A stretch of DNA of 13,323 nucleotides from Clostridiales bacterium (lineage in GTDB: Bacteria > Bacillota > Clostridia > Oscillospirales > Oscillospiraceae), in the NCBI GenBank assembly GCA_019418525.1, contig DYBS01000018.1:1-13323 (forward strand), in the 5' to 3' direction. Below the pieces are notes generated by a model. It saw only the letters and a list, made by a program, of their open reading frames with translations. It was not told the origin of the DNA and did no database searches. Made by a program: the position numbers and the translations under genes. Shown piece after piece: positions 5,793-13,323 of the stretch (positions are counted from its first letter, which is position 1; every line of letters starts with the position of its first letter).

Positions 5793-7175
5793 TTACCCCT
5801 CCTTTTTCGGGAGGTATTTCTCAATAAACTCCGGCTTGATGCGCTTGAGCTCGGACTTGGGCAGCAGACTCAGCAGCTCCCAACCCAGATTCAGCGTCTC
5901 CTCGATGGAGCGGTTCTCATCGCTGCCCTGGGAGACATAGCGCTTTTCAAACTCATCGGCAAACTTAGCGTACTGCAGATCGGTGGGAGACAGGGCGGCC
6001 TCGCCCAGGATGGACATGAGCTCCTTATTGTCTTTACCGGTGGAGTAAGCCGCAAAGAGCTGGTTCATGGTGCCGGCGTGATCCTCGCGGGTCTTGCCGG
6101 GGCCCACGCCCTTATCCTTCAGACGGGACAGGGAGGGCAGCACGTCCACGGGGGGATTGATGCCCTTGCGGTAGAGCTCACGGGAGAGGATGATCTGACC
6201 CTCGGTGATATAGCCGGTGAGGTCGGGGATGGGGTGGGTCTTGTCGTCCTCGGGCATGGTCAGGATGGGGATCATGGTGATGGAGCCGGGCTTGCCCAGC
6301 TGACGGCCGGCGCGCTCGTACATGGTGGCCAGGTCGGTGTACAGGTAGCCGGGGTAGCCGCGGCGGCCAGGGACTTCCTTCTTGGCCGCGGACACCTCAC
6401 GAAGGGCCTCGGCGTAGTTGGTGATGTCGGTCATGATGACCAGCACGTGCATGCCCTTCTCGAAGGCCAGGTACTCGGCGGCGGTCAGCGCCATACGGGG
6501 GGTGGCGATACGCTCGACGGCGGGGTCGTTGGCCAGGTTGGTGAAGAGCACGGTACGGTCGATGGCGCCAGTACGGCGGAACTCCTGCACGAAGAAGTCG
6601 GACTCCTCAAAGGTGATACCGATGGCAGCAAACACCACGGCGAAGTTGGCGGCGTCGTCACCCAGCACCTTGGCCTGACGGGCGATCTGAGCAGCCAGAG
6701 CGGCGTGGGGCAGACCGGAGCCGGAGAAGATGGGCAGCTTCTGACCACGGACCAGGGTGTTCAGTCCGTCGATGGTGGAAATACCGGTCTGAATAAACTC
6801 GTTGGGGTAGTCACGGGCGGCCGGGTTCATGGGCAGGCCGTTGATGTCCCGGTACTCCTCGGCCATGATCTCAGGGCCGCCGTCAATGGGGTGGCCCATG
6901 CCGTTGAAGACGCGGCCCAGCATATCGCCGGACACGGCCAGCTGCAGGGGGTGACCTAGGAAACGGATCTTGGACTCCTTCAGGTTAATGCCGGAGGAGG
7001 CCTCAAAGAGCTGCACCACGGCGTTGTCGCCGTTGACCTCCAGCACCTTACAGCGCCGGGTGGTGCCATCGGGCAGTTCGATCTCGGCCAGCTCGTCATA
7101 GGTGACGTCCTGGACCTTGCGGACCACCATCAGAGGACCGTTGATCTCCTGAATGGTACGGTATTCACGAATCAT
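5793..7175 (-). CDS. ntpB: V-type ATPase subunit B (non-catalytic head subunit)
   Basis: Subunit B alternates with A in the A3B3 hexamer and completes the ATP sites without hydrolysing ATP itself. The 460-residue length is standard. The usual Walker A motif is replaced by the family form FSGSGLPHAALAAQIA (150-165), lacking the P-loop Lys-Thr, as expected for B. The arginine finger is R351 in LPSLSRLKDKG. Other family landmarks are GRVFNGMGHPIDGG (87-100) and NYAEALREVSAAKKEVPGRR (253-272). The ATG at 7175 overlaps the subunit A stop (ATGA, 7172-7175), with a GGGAGG ribosome binding site inside the end of A, so A and B are coupled, fitting their 1:1 stoichiometry. Confidence 0.98.
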   Translation of the reverse strand: MIREYRTIQEINGPLMVVRKVQDVTYDELAEIELPDGTTRRCKVLEVNGDNAVVQLFEASSGINLKESKIRFLGHPLQLAVSGDMLGRVFNGMGHPIDGGPEIMAEEYRDINGLPMNPAARDYPNEFIQTGISTIDGLNTLVRGQKLPIFSGSGLPHAALAAQIARQAKVLGDDAANFAVVFAAIGITFEESDFFVQEFRRTGAIDRTVLFTNLANDPAVERIATPRMALTAAEYLAFEKGMHVLVIMTDITNYAEALREVSAAKKEVPGRRGYPGYLYTDLATMYERAGRQLGKPGSITMIPILTMPEDDKTHPIPDLTGYITEGQIILSRELYRKGINPPVDVLPSLSRLKDKGVGPGKTREDHAGTMNQLFAAYSTGKDNKELMSILGEAALSPTDLQYAKFADEFEKRYVSQGSDENRSIEETLNLGWELLSLLPKSELKRIKPEFIEKYLPKKEG

Positions 7176-8950
7176 TCCTCAGCACCTCCCTTAGCTGCGA
7201 TCTCCTCGATCTGCTCCTCCATCTCCTTCTCCATATCGGCGTAGACGGTGGGATACTGATCGTCGGGCACGCTCTTGGCGCGGCCCATTTTCTCCCGGAA
7301 CGGGATCGCGAAGAGCTCGGTCACCGATGCGCCCTTCTCGATGGCGGCGCGGCAGAGCTTATCATAGTTCAGGATCATAGAGAGCATCTTGTCCTGACGG
7401 TCATAGCTGGAGTACCAGTCCACTTCCATAAAGCCGTTCTGCTGCAGGAAGTCCTCGCGCAGCATCTTGGCGGTCTCCAGGGTCAGCTGGTCGCCGGCGG
7501 ACAGGGAGTCCTTACCGACCAGCTGCACGATCTCGTTCAGGCTCGCCTCCTCCTGGAGGATGGACATGGACTTCTCCCGGTTGACCATGAACTGGGGACC
7601 CAGGTTCTCGTCGTACCAGGGCTTCAGGGAGTCCAGATACAGGGAGTAGGAGTTCAGCCAGTTGATGGCGGGGAAGTGGCGCTTGTAGGCCAGAGAGGCG
7701 TCCAGAGCCCAGAACACCTTGACGATACGCATGGTAGCCTGAGAGACAGGCTCGGACAGGTCGCCGCCCGGAGGGGATACAGCGCCCACGGCGGTCAGGG
7801 AGCCGCGGCGGTCCTCGTCGGAGCCGATGCACTCCACCATGCCGGCGCGCTCGTAGAACTGGGCCAGACGGGAGGACAGGTAGGCGGGGTAGCCTTCCTC
7901 GCCGGGCATCTCTTCCAGACGGCCGGACATCTCACGCAGAGCCTCGGCCCAACGGGAGGTGGAGTCGGCGATGACGGCCACGTCGTAGCCCATGTCGCGG
8001 AAGTACTCGGCGATGGTGATGCCGGTGTAGATGGAGGCCTCACGGGCGGCCACCGGCATGTCGGAGGTGTTGGCGATCAGGACGGTCCGCTTCATTAGGG
8101 ACTCGCCGGTACGGGGGTCCACCAGCTCGGGGAACTCCCGCAGAACGTCGGTCATCTCGTTGCCGCGCTCGCCGCAGCCGATGTAGATGACGATGTCCAC
8201 GTCGGACCACTTGGCCAGCTGGTGCTGCATGACGGTCTTGCCGGAGCCGAAGGGGCCGGGGATGGCGGCGGTGCCGCCCTTGGCCACGGGGAACATGGCG
8301 TCCACGATACGCTGGCCGGACAGCAGCGGCTTACGGGGGGGATACTTGTGCTTGTAGGGGCGGCCCACACGGACGGGCCACTTCTGCACCATGGTGAGCT
8401 CATGCTTCTCGCCGTTGTCATCCACCAGGACGGCCACGGTGTCCAGCACGGTGAAGGAACCGGACTTGATGGACTCGATGGTGCCGCTCATCTTGGGGGG
8501 AATCATGATCTTGTGGAGCACGACGCTGGTCTCCTGGACGGTGCCGATGACGTCGCCGCCGATGACCTTGTCGCCCTTCTTGGCCGTGGCCTTGAACTCC
8601 CACTTCTTCTCCCGGTCCAGGGCGGGGACTTCCACGCCGCGGGGCAGGTTGTTGCCCCCGGTCTTCTTCATGATCTCCTCCAGCGGGCGCTGGATACCGT
8701 CGTAGATGTTCTCAATGATACCGGGGCCCAGCTCCACGGAGAGGGGGGCGCCGGTGGTCTCCACCACGGCGCCGGGGCCCAGGCCGGAGGTCTCCTCGTA
8801 GACCTGGATGGAGGCGGCGTCGCCGTTCATGGTGAGGATCTCACCAATGAGGCGCTGCTCGCCCACGCGGACCACGTCGGCCATGTTGGCGTCGGACAGT
8901 CCAGTGGCCACCACAAGCGGTCCGGAGACTTTGACGATTTTACCGCTCAA
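7172..8950 (-). CDS. ntpA: V-type ATPase subunit A (catalytic head subunit)
   Basis: This is the catalytic subunit that binds and hydrolyses (or makes) ATP. The 592-residue length is typical. Walker A is GPFGSGKT (232-239, K238 and T239), the catalytic glutamate is in GERGNE (260-265), and Walker B is VAVIAD (324-329). The insert at about 110-190 (the non-homologous region) separates V/A-type A from F-type beta. The start codon is TTG at 8950-8948: the N-terminus MSGKIVKVSGPLVVA fits the family exactly, an in-frame TGA lies three codons upstream, and an AAGAAGG-type ribosome binding site is about 10 nt away. The preceding 107-nt gap carries a strong hairpin. The downstream end overlaps B by 4 nt. 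Confidence 0.98.
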   Translation of the reverse strand: MSGKIVKVSGPLVVATGLSDANMADVVRVGEQRLIGEILTMNGDAASIQVYEETSGLGPGAVVETTGAPLSVELGPGIIENIYDGIQRPLEEIMKKTGGNNLPRGVEVPALDREKKWEFKATAKKGDKVIGGDVIGTVQETSVVLHKIMIPPKMSGTIESIKSGSFTVLDTVAVLVDDNGEKHELTMVQKWPVRVGRPYKHKYPPRKPLLSGQRIVDAMFPVAKGGTAAIPGPFGSGKTVMQHQLAKWSDVDIVIYIGCGERGNEMTDVLREFPELVDPRTGESLMKRTVLIANTSDMPVAAREASIYTGITIAEYFRDMGYDVAVIADSTSRWAEALREMSGRLEEMPGEEGYPAYLSSRLAQFYERAGMVECIGSDEDRRGSLTAVGAVSPPGGDLSEPVSQATMRIVKVFWALDASLAYKRHFPAINWLNSYSLYLDSLKPWYDENLGPQFMVNREKSMSILQEEASLNEIVQLVGKDSLSAGDQLTLETAKMLREDFLQQNGFMEVDWYSSYDRQDKMLSMILNYDKLCRAAIEKGASVTELFAIPFREKMGRAKSVPDDQYPTVYADMEKEMEEQIEEIAAKGGAEE

Positions 8951-8988
8951 CTTGACTCAACCTTCTTTCAGGTTTGAATTTGGAATCC

Positions 8989-9039
8989 GGCACAGGATGC
9001 GGGCCCGCCGGTCCGGCGGCCCGCATTCCGCGCAGTGCC
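8989..9039 (-). other. Strong intercistronic stem-loop between subunits F and A
   Basis: ATGCGGGCCCGCCG (8997-9010) pairs with CGGCGGCCCGCAT (9014-9026), with a single bulged C and a 3-nt loop. A GGCAC/GTGCC helix (8989-8993 with 9035-9039) extends it beyond an internal loop. There is no U tract downstream on the leftward transcript, so it is unlikely to end transcription. Its place before the A gene suggests an mRNA processing or stability element that sets A, B and D levels against the upstream cistrons; that is inference. Confidence 0.7.
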
Positions 9040-9057
9040 GATGCAGGATCGGCTCGG

Positions 9058-9372
9058 TTACAGAATATCCGCGCCCACGGCCCGTTCCACGGCGCTCTTC
9101 ACATTGGCCATGCCGATGCCCAGAGAGCCGTCCTTGCCGGGGATGAGGATGATGGCGGGGGTGAGCTGGTCCTTGTACCGCTCCACCTCAGCCTGCATGG
9201 AGGCTGCGTACTGCTCCGTCAGGTAGATCACAGCGTAATTCTCTTTCGCCAGGTCGTGGAGCACCCGCTTGGCCTCGTCCACGGTCTCGGCGGGGAACAC
9301 GTCCAGCCCCAGGGCCTTGAAGCCCAGGACACTGTCCTTGTCGCCCAGGACCGCGATCTTATAACTAGACAT
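9058..9372 (-). CDS. ntpG: V-type ATPase subunit F (central stalk; NtpG in E. hirae)
   Basis: Subunit F is a small Rossmann-like protein that binds the lower part of the D shaft and stabilises or regulates rotation. The protein has 104 residues from the ATG at 9372, normal for the family, with MSSYKIAVLGDKDSVLGFKALG at the start, VFPAETVDEAKRVL in the middle, YAVIYLTEQ (about 46-54), and IILIPGKDGSLG near the C-terminus. A longer in-frame start at 9510 would add 46 Arg/Pro/Ser-rich residues that are the shadow of subunit C, so I rejected it. The start overlaps the end of C by 8 nt (9365-9372), which suggests coupling. Gene naming differs between systems (atpF in archaea, ntpG in E. hirae). 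Confidence 0.95.
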   Translation of the reverse strand: MSSYKIAVLGDKDSVLGFKALGLDVFPAETVDEAKRVLHDLAKENYAVIYLTEQYAASMQAEVERYKDQLTPAIILIPGKDGSLGIGMANVKSAVERAVGADIL

Positions 9373-10357
9373 AAGCTTCACGCAGCCTTTCCCGGATGGT
9401 ATCCGCGTCCAGGCCGGCCATACGGCCGGTGAGGATGATGCGCACAGCGGTGAACTCGTTCTCCTTGGCGGCCAGGTAGCCGATGGCCGGCGCCTCGCCG
9501 AAGGCCACATACTTGGCGCCCGCCAGGTAGGCGTTCACCCCGTCGTCGCACAGCTTTTCAAAGCGGGTCAGCCCGCCTCCGTTGAGGGCAGCGGCGCCGG
9601 CGGCGGCGGCGTCCTTCAGGGCGGAGGCGGCATACAGCTCCTCCAGGGAGCCGCCGGAGGCGGCCAGCACCCGGGAGGTGTGGATGTTGCCCCCCTCAAA
9701 GAGGACGGAGCGCAGGAACTCCGGGCCCTTGCCCATGCGGAGCACCCGCACCAGGCTGCGCAGGTTGGCCGCGTCGATGCTGATGCGCACATACCCCTCC
9801 AGGAAGCTGCTGCCGGTGGCCCGGGCCAGCTCGAACATCTCGGCAAAATAGGCCCGGTCCAGGATGAAGTCCGCCAACTGGGGGTCACCGGTGGTGCTGA
9901 GCATATCCCGTGCGTCGGAGACCGCCTTGCGCAGGGTGTAGCTCACGCCCCGCAGCTCGGCGTTGTGCATCCCCTCGGCCAGAGCCGCGGCGGGGACCCG
10001 TCCGGCATCCACCAGGAGCCGGTCGGCGTTCACCCCCATGGCGTCGGCCTTGAGGAGCACTTTCACGTTGTGATAGTCGTATTTGATCTTGAACACGTCG
10101 ATAAGACGGGGGTCGGGCGCCACCGAGGAGAGGTCCTCCATGGTCTTATGCCGCTGCTCGGCAATGGCGTGGTCCAGCTCCTCCTGGCCCACCCGCGCCA
10201 TCTCGGCGTATCCACACTCCTGCAGCACCTTGGCCGCGTCCTCGACGGTGCGTGCCTCCAGCATGCGCTCCATGCGCTCATGAGAGAGGAGGCTGCACTC
10301 CAGGCACTTGACCCGGGTGGACAGGAACAGATAGTCGGTGTCTTTGATCTTCGCCAA
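9365..10357 (-). CDS. ntpC: V-type ATPase subunit C (shaft-to-ring adapter)
   Basis: Subunit C (homolog of eukaryotic V-ATPase subunit d) is a funnel-shaped, all-helical protein that sits on the K ring and holds the D-F shaft. The 330-residue protein shows the family N-terminus (DTDYLFLSTRVKCLE), a central DVFKIKYDYHNVKVLLKA stretch (about 88-105) and a second repeat-like part with LEGYVRISIDAANLRSLVRV (about 184-203). The start codon is TTG at 10357-10355: AAAGGAGG (10366-10373) lies 8 nt upstream, and no family-appropriate ATG is nearby. The gap to the end of E is 44 nt. Its stop overlaps the start of F. Confidence 0.95.
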   Translation of the reverse strand: MAKIKDTDYLFLSTRVKCLECSLLSHERMERMLEARTVEDAAKVLQECGYAEMARVGQEELDHAIAEQRHKTMEDLSSVAPDPRLIDVFKIKYDYHNVKVLLKADAMGVNADRLLVDAGRVPAAALAEGMHNAELRGVSYTLRKAVSDARDMLSTTGDPQLADFILDRAYFAEMFELARATGSSFLEGYVRISIDAANLRSLVRVLRMGKGPEFLRSVLFEGGNIHTSRVLAASGGSLEELYAASALKDAAAAGAAALNGGGLTRFEKLCDDGVNAYLAGAKYVAFGEAPAIGYLAAKENEFTAVRIILTGRMAGLDADTIRERLREAYV

Positions 10358-10401
10358 ATCCGATTCCTCCTTTAAATTGGGAGGCGGTCTGCCCGGTTTG
10401 C

Positions 10402-10989
10402 TCAGCCGAACAGCACCTTGGCCACCTCGCGCTCCAGCGTGCTCCGCTGCAGGCGCACCAGCGTCTCGAAGGTACAGTTGACCTCCACGTCGCCGTCGGC
10501 CAGGATGAGTCCGCCCTTGATGTTCCGGGTCTGCTCGGACAGGGTCAGGTGACCGTCCTTCAGGCGCTCATTGGCCTGAGTGACCACCTGCTTGCCGTAG
10601 CGGGTGCGGTCCTTCTTGGAGAGGATGACCGCCTCCCGCCCGGTGGAGGAGGCCTTGACGGCCAGGTTGGCCAGCAGGGAGACGTACTCCCCCTCCGGCA
10701 GGTTCACCAGCTGCTCCAGTGCCTGGCTGAAGGCCTGGTCCAGCATCTCCTGCTTGGCGGCCAGTACCATTTTGCGGGCCTCCAGCTGGGCCACGCTGGC
10801 CAGCCGCTCCACCCGCTCGTCGGCGTTGCGCCGGCCGCGGTCCACGATCTCCTGAGCCTCCCGCTGGGCCTGCGCCTGGTAGCTCCGGGTGATCTCATCG
10901 GCCTGGCTGGCAGCCTGGGCGGTGATCTCGTCGATTTCTTTCTGGGCGTCCTGATCGATACGCCCGGTGATTCTGTCAATGCCGTTCAT
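10402..10989 (-). CDS. ntpE: V-type ATPase subunit E (peripheral stalk)
   Basis: Subunit E pairs with a G-type subunit as the peripheral stalk that keeps the A3B3 head from turning with the rotor. The 195-residue protein has the family layout: a long charged N-terminal helix (about 1-95, rich in A, Q, E and R, able to form a right-handed coiled coil) and a globular C-terminal domain (about 105-195) with NIKGGLILADGDVEVNCTFE, the conserved GG(L/V)xLxxGxxxVxxT-like stretch. The ATG at 10989 has an AAAGGTGG ribosome binding site about 9 nt upstream, 30 nt after the K gene. Its partner G subunit is not in this window and may lie to the right of subunit I. Confidence 0.95.
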   Translation of the reverse strand: MNGIDRITGRIDQDAQKEIDEITAQAASQADEITRSYQAQAQREAQEIVDRGRRNADERVERLASVAQLEARKMVLAAKQEMLDQAFSQALEQLVNLPEGEYVSLLANLAVKASSTGREAVILSKKDRTRYGKQVVTQANERLKDGHLTLSEQTRNIKGGLILADGDVEVNCTFETLVRLQRSTLEREVAKVLFG

Positions 10990-11019
10990 ACCAATGGCCC
11001 ACCTTTCTGATGGTTCTGT

Positions 11020-11499
11020 TTAGCGAGTGAGGAAGAAGATCATCAGGAAGGAAGCCAGCAGGCAGAGGATGGCGTAGAACTCGACCATGATGGCCATGAT
11101 GATGCCCTTGGAGAACTCCTCGGTGCGCTTGGCGACGATGCCGATGCCGGCGGCGGCGCAGCGGCCCTGGGCGACAGCGGTGATGTAGCCGCCGATAGCC
11201 ATGGGCAGACAGGCGCCGAGGTAAGCCAGGCCCTCACCCACGGTCAGCACGGGCACGCTGGAGAGCAGGCCCATACGGAAGATGGCGAAGAACCAGATGA
11301 CCAGGCCGTACAGGCCCTGGGTACCGGGGAGCAGCTGCAGGATCAGGCACTTGGAGAACTTACCGGGGTCCTCGGAGACCACGCCGGCCGCGGCCTCGCC
11401 CGCGATGCCCACGCCCTTACCGGAACCGGCACAGGCCATACCTACCGCGAAGGTGGCACCGATGAACGCAATAGCGGTGCCCAGCAGACTTTCATTCAT
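11020..11499 (-). CDS. ntpK: V-type ATPase subunit K (ion-binding rotor ring)
   Basis: K is the membrane rotor proteolipid. The 159 residues form two fused two-helix hairpins (helices near 5-25, 52-76, 83-108 and 131-155). The ion site carries L57, T60, Q61 and Y64 (in LPGTQGLYG), Q111 and the carboxylate E140 (in MVEFYA). These match in position and identity the Na+ ligands of E. hirae NtpK (L61, T64, Q65, Q110, E139, with Y68 nearby). Only the second hairpin has the carboxylate, as expected for this duplicated form. The ATG at 11499 is 1 nt after the subunit I stop, with AAGGAGG inside the end of I, so K and I are coupled. Na+ coupling is a firm inference by residue match, not measured. Confidence 0.97.
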   Translation of the reverse strand: MNESLLGTAIAFIGATFAVGMACAGSGKGVGIAGEAAAGVVSEDPGKFSKCLILQLLPGTQGLYGLVIWFFAIFRMGLLSSVPVLTVGEGLAYLGACLPMAIGGYITAVAQGRCAAAGIGIVAKRTEEFSKGIIMAIMVEFYAILCLLASFLMIFFLTR

Positions 11500-11500
11500 G

Positions 11501-13323
11501 TTACTTCTCCTCCTTGATGATGTCGACGTATTTGGTCTTGTAGGTCAGGGGCTGGAAGGCGGTACCGCCCTCCACATAGAACTTGCCATAAAACTCCAGA
11601 TACTGGAGACGGGCAGCGTGGACATAGGTGCCGATGAGGTTGACACCGATGTTGAAGGTGTGGCCCACCAGGAACACCAGGATGAAGAGGATCATGCCCG
11701 CTGCGGTGAGGCCGCCCAGAGTGCCCAGGGTATTCATAACGCTGGCGATGACCGAGGTGGCCAGCATCAGCGCCATCAGGCGGGAGTAGGACAGCACATC
11801 GGACAGCCACGAGGTCACGTCGTACAGGGAGCCGATGCCGCCCAGGAGCTTGCGCAGGATACCGGGGTTGGCCCGGCCCTGAGTGAGGACCAGCGCCAGC
11901 ACGCCCACCAGGATGGACCAGGTGGGGCCGCCCAGCGCCAGCACAGCGATGCTGGCGAAGAAGATCCACCAGGGGACCACGTCCAGCAGGCCGTCCACAC
12001 CCCGTCCGTCCCGGAAGCCCATATAGATGTGGATGCACTGTCCGAAGACCAGATGGACCACGCCGATGCAGATGGCGATGACCAGCACCAGCATGGGGTC
12101 ATTGATGGGGTTGACGATGATGCCGTTGCAGAAGGTCTGGAGCCACATGGGGAACTGATCGGTGGTAATGCCCAGCATGCTCTCGGCGAACTTGGGAATG
12201 ACGTCGCCGAAGAAGCCGCCGGTGAAGAATCCGCAGATCGTGGTCGTGATGCCCAGATACTGGCCCAGGCGGAACATGTAGCCCATGGTGTACTTCGGCC
12301 GGAACTTCTTGGTGATGATGAAGCTGACCAGCCAGATGATGATGCCGTAGGCCACATCGGCAAACATGAAGCCGAAGAAAAAGATATAGAACCAGAAAAT
12401 CAGGGGGTTGGGATCAATACCCCGATAGGCGGGCATGGAGTACATCTCGGTGACCATGTTGATGGGCTCCATGAACTTGGGGTTCTTCAGCAGGACGGGG
12501 GGTTCCTCGTCCTCCAGGGGGTCAGCCGTCTCCCAGGCGCAGGCAAAGGTGTTGAGGACCTTTTCCAGCGCGGGCAGGCCGGGCTCGGCCACCCATCCCT
12601 CCAGGAAGATGACAGTGCCGTTGGTCAGGAGCTTTTCCCGTGCGCTGGCCTTGCTCATCTCCTGCTCCAGGCGGTCGGTACACACCTGCAGCTCCTGCCG
12701 GCGGGGGGCGAAGGCGGCGATCTCCGCGGCCAGACGCTCCTTCTCGGCGGCAGCCTGCCGGAGCTCACCGTCGATGCGGTCGATGTTCTCGGCTGCGGTG
12801 CCGGTAAACTCCTTGAAGTTGGCGGCCGAGAAGCCGTAGCGCTTGAGCACTTCGGCAGCCTGGTCGCTCTCGGTCTTGTGACAGCAGAAGAGGAGGTAGT
12901 GCAGCTCTTTATCGCTGCCGACCTCCATCAGCTCAGAGTTGGGCGCAGCCTCGGAGAGCTCTCCGGTCAGCTCGGACAGCGTCACCGCTGCCGGGCAGGC
13001 GCCCAAGGTGATTTTGACATGCTGGGTGGATCGGGTGTTCAGCGGAAGATCCAGCCCCTTCCAGGGCAGCAGGGCCACACGTTGGGTGTTGAGCCGGTTC
13101 TCCTGGGAGGTGAGCTGGGCAATGTGCTGGGTACGGCGGTTGATCTCACCGGCGCAGTCCAGAGCAGCGTCCAGCTTTCCATTGTCCAGGAAATCCTTCT
13201 CCCGCACATCGTGGCGCAGAATGAACAGGCTTCCCTTGGCCGGTGCGTACTTGCGCAGGGCCTCCAGTGCCGCCGAAACAGCGTTGGCCCGGCTTTTCAC
13301 ATCGCTCAGGACCGACGTCTCCC
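11501..13323 (-). CDS. ntpI: V-type ATPase subunit I (stator ion channel, a-like), 5' end missing
   Basis: Subunit I combines a cytoplasmic stalk-binding domain with the membrane half-channels that face the K ring. About 606 codons are visible. The frame stays open to the right edge with no stop, and family members are about 640-660 residues, so the true start is outside; the GTG at 13300 is not the start. The soluble part (about 13323-12410) is coiled-coil rich with the family IFLEGWVAEP motif. The membrane part (about 12410-11560) begins near MYSMPAYRGIDPNPL and has several hydrophobic helices. The conserved arginine in LSYSRLMAL is coded at 11780-11782. The C-terminal YLEFYGKFYVEGGTAF stretch is also typical. 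It is the first ATPase gene seen in this operon. The promoter and any G-type stalk gene lie beyond the window. Confidence 0.95.
   Translation of the reverse strand, partial: ETSVLSDVKSRANAVSAALEALRKYAPAKGSLFILRHDVREKDFLDNGKLDAALDCAGEINRRTQHIAQLTSQENRLNTQRVALLPWKGLDLPLNTRSTQHVKITLGACPAAVTLSELTGELSEAAPNSELMEVGSDKELHYLLFCCHKTESDQAAEVLKRYGFSAANFKEFTGTAAENIDRIDGELRQAAAEKERLAAEIAAFAPRRQELQVCTDRLEQEMSKASAREKLLTNGTVIFLEGWVAEPGLPALEKVLNTFACAWETADPLEDEEPPVLLKNPKFMEPINMVTEMYSMPAYRGIDPNPLIFWFYIFFFGFMFADVAYGIIIWLVSFIITKKFRPKYTMGYMFRLGQYLGITTTICGFFTGGFFGDVIPKFAESMLGITTDQFPMWLQTFCNGIIVNPINDPMLVLVIAICIGVVHLVFGQCIHIYMGFRDGRGVDGLLDVVPWWIFFASIAVLALGGPTWSILVGVLALVLTQGRANPGILRKLLGGIGSLYDVTSWLSDVLSYSRLMALMLATSVIASVMNTLGTLGGLTAAGMILFILVFLVGHTFNIGVNLIGTYVHAARLQYLEFYGKFYVEGGTAFQPLTYKTKYVDIIKEEK

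Noticed and set aside
5469..6959. Rightward open frame of 496 codons opposite subunits D and B
   Set aside because: It is the antisense shadow of ntpD/ntpB, with repetitive Gly/His/Val/Leu composition and no motif or ribosome binding site that I trust.
5793..7175. Degenerate Walker A in subunit B as a damaged enzyme
   Set aside because: Loss of the P-loop Lys-Thr is normal for the non-catalytic B family.
9373..9510. Longer start for subunit F at 9510
   Set aside because: The added residues are the out-of-frame shadow of ntpC, rich in Arg, Pro and Ser, and do not fit the F family.
13298..13300. GTG at 13300 as the start of subunit I
   Set aside because: The frame stays open to the right edge with plausible I-subunit sequence, and the protein would be shorter than the family; the gene is cut by the window edge.

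Overview
This is a GC-rich window from a bacterium. Its gene content and gene style point to a Clostridia-class Firmicute, probably Oscillospiraceae (Flavonifractor/Pseudoflavonifractor-like). That placement is my inference from GC content, strong AGGAGG ribosome binding sites, an ECF sigma/DUF4179 pair, and a eubacterial V-type ATPase operon. No 16S rRNA or other taxonomic marker is present.

Left part (1-3546). The first 51 bases hold the start of a leftward gene whose 17 visible residues fit MutY. It is divergent from a rightward two-gene unit: a small ECF sigma factor (182-652) and a single-pass membrane protein of the DUF4179 anti-sigma type (655-2007). A good extended -10 promoter at 2013-2041 then drives a structured leader of about 190 nt. 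The leader ends in a long hairpin ahead of a CNNM/CorC-type DUF21-CBS-CBS-CorC_HlyC membrane protein (2238-3503). A perfect bidirectional terminator (3511-3546) separates this gene from the convergent truA.

Middle (3546-5086). truA (leftward) has a clear TTGACG-N17-TACAAT promoter that fixes its start at 4283. Upstream of it is an AT-richer stretch with no convincing gene (4335-4590). Next comes a small leftward gene for an acidic 107-residue protein that I do not recognise, with its own U-tract terminator. A perfect 17-bp inverted repeat and a second hairpin lie between this gene and the ATPase operon.

Right part (5076-13323). This is a tightly packed leftward V-type (A/V-type) ATPase operon in the order I-K-E-C-F-A-B-D, the Enterococcus hirae ntp-type order. 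Subunit I runs off the right edge. Junctions are 1-44 nt gaps or short overlaps, except a 107-nt gap between F and A that contains a very stable hairpin. The K rotor subunit carries the full set of residues that bind sodium in E. hirae NtpK, so the enzyme is probably Na+-coupled. A and B form the ATP-hydrolysing head, D and F the central shaft, C links shaft to ring, E is a peripheral stalk, and I plus K form the ion channel and rotor.

Most of the window is well-understood housekeeping machinery. The parts not explained by known families are the leader RNA before the CNNM gene, the small acidic gene at the tail of the ATPase operon with its hairpins, and the F-A intercistronic stem-loop. I see no tRNA, rRNA, CRISPR array, insertion sequence or evident defence system.
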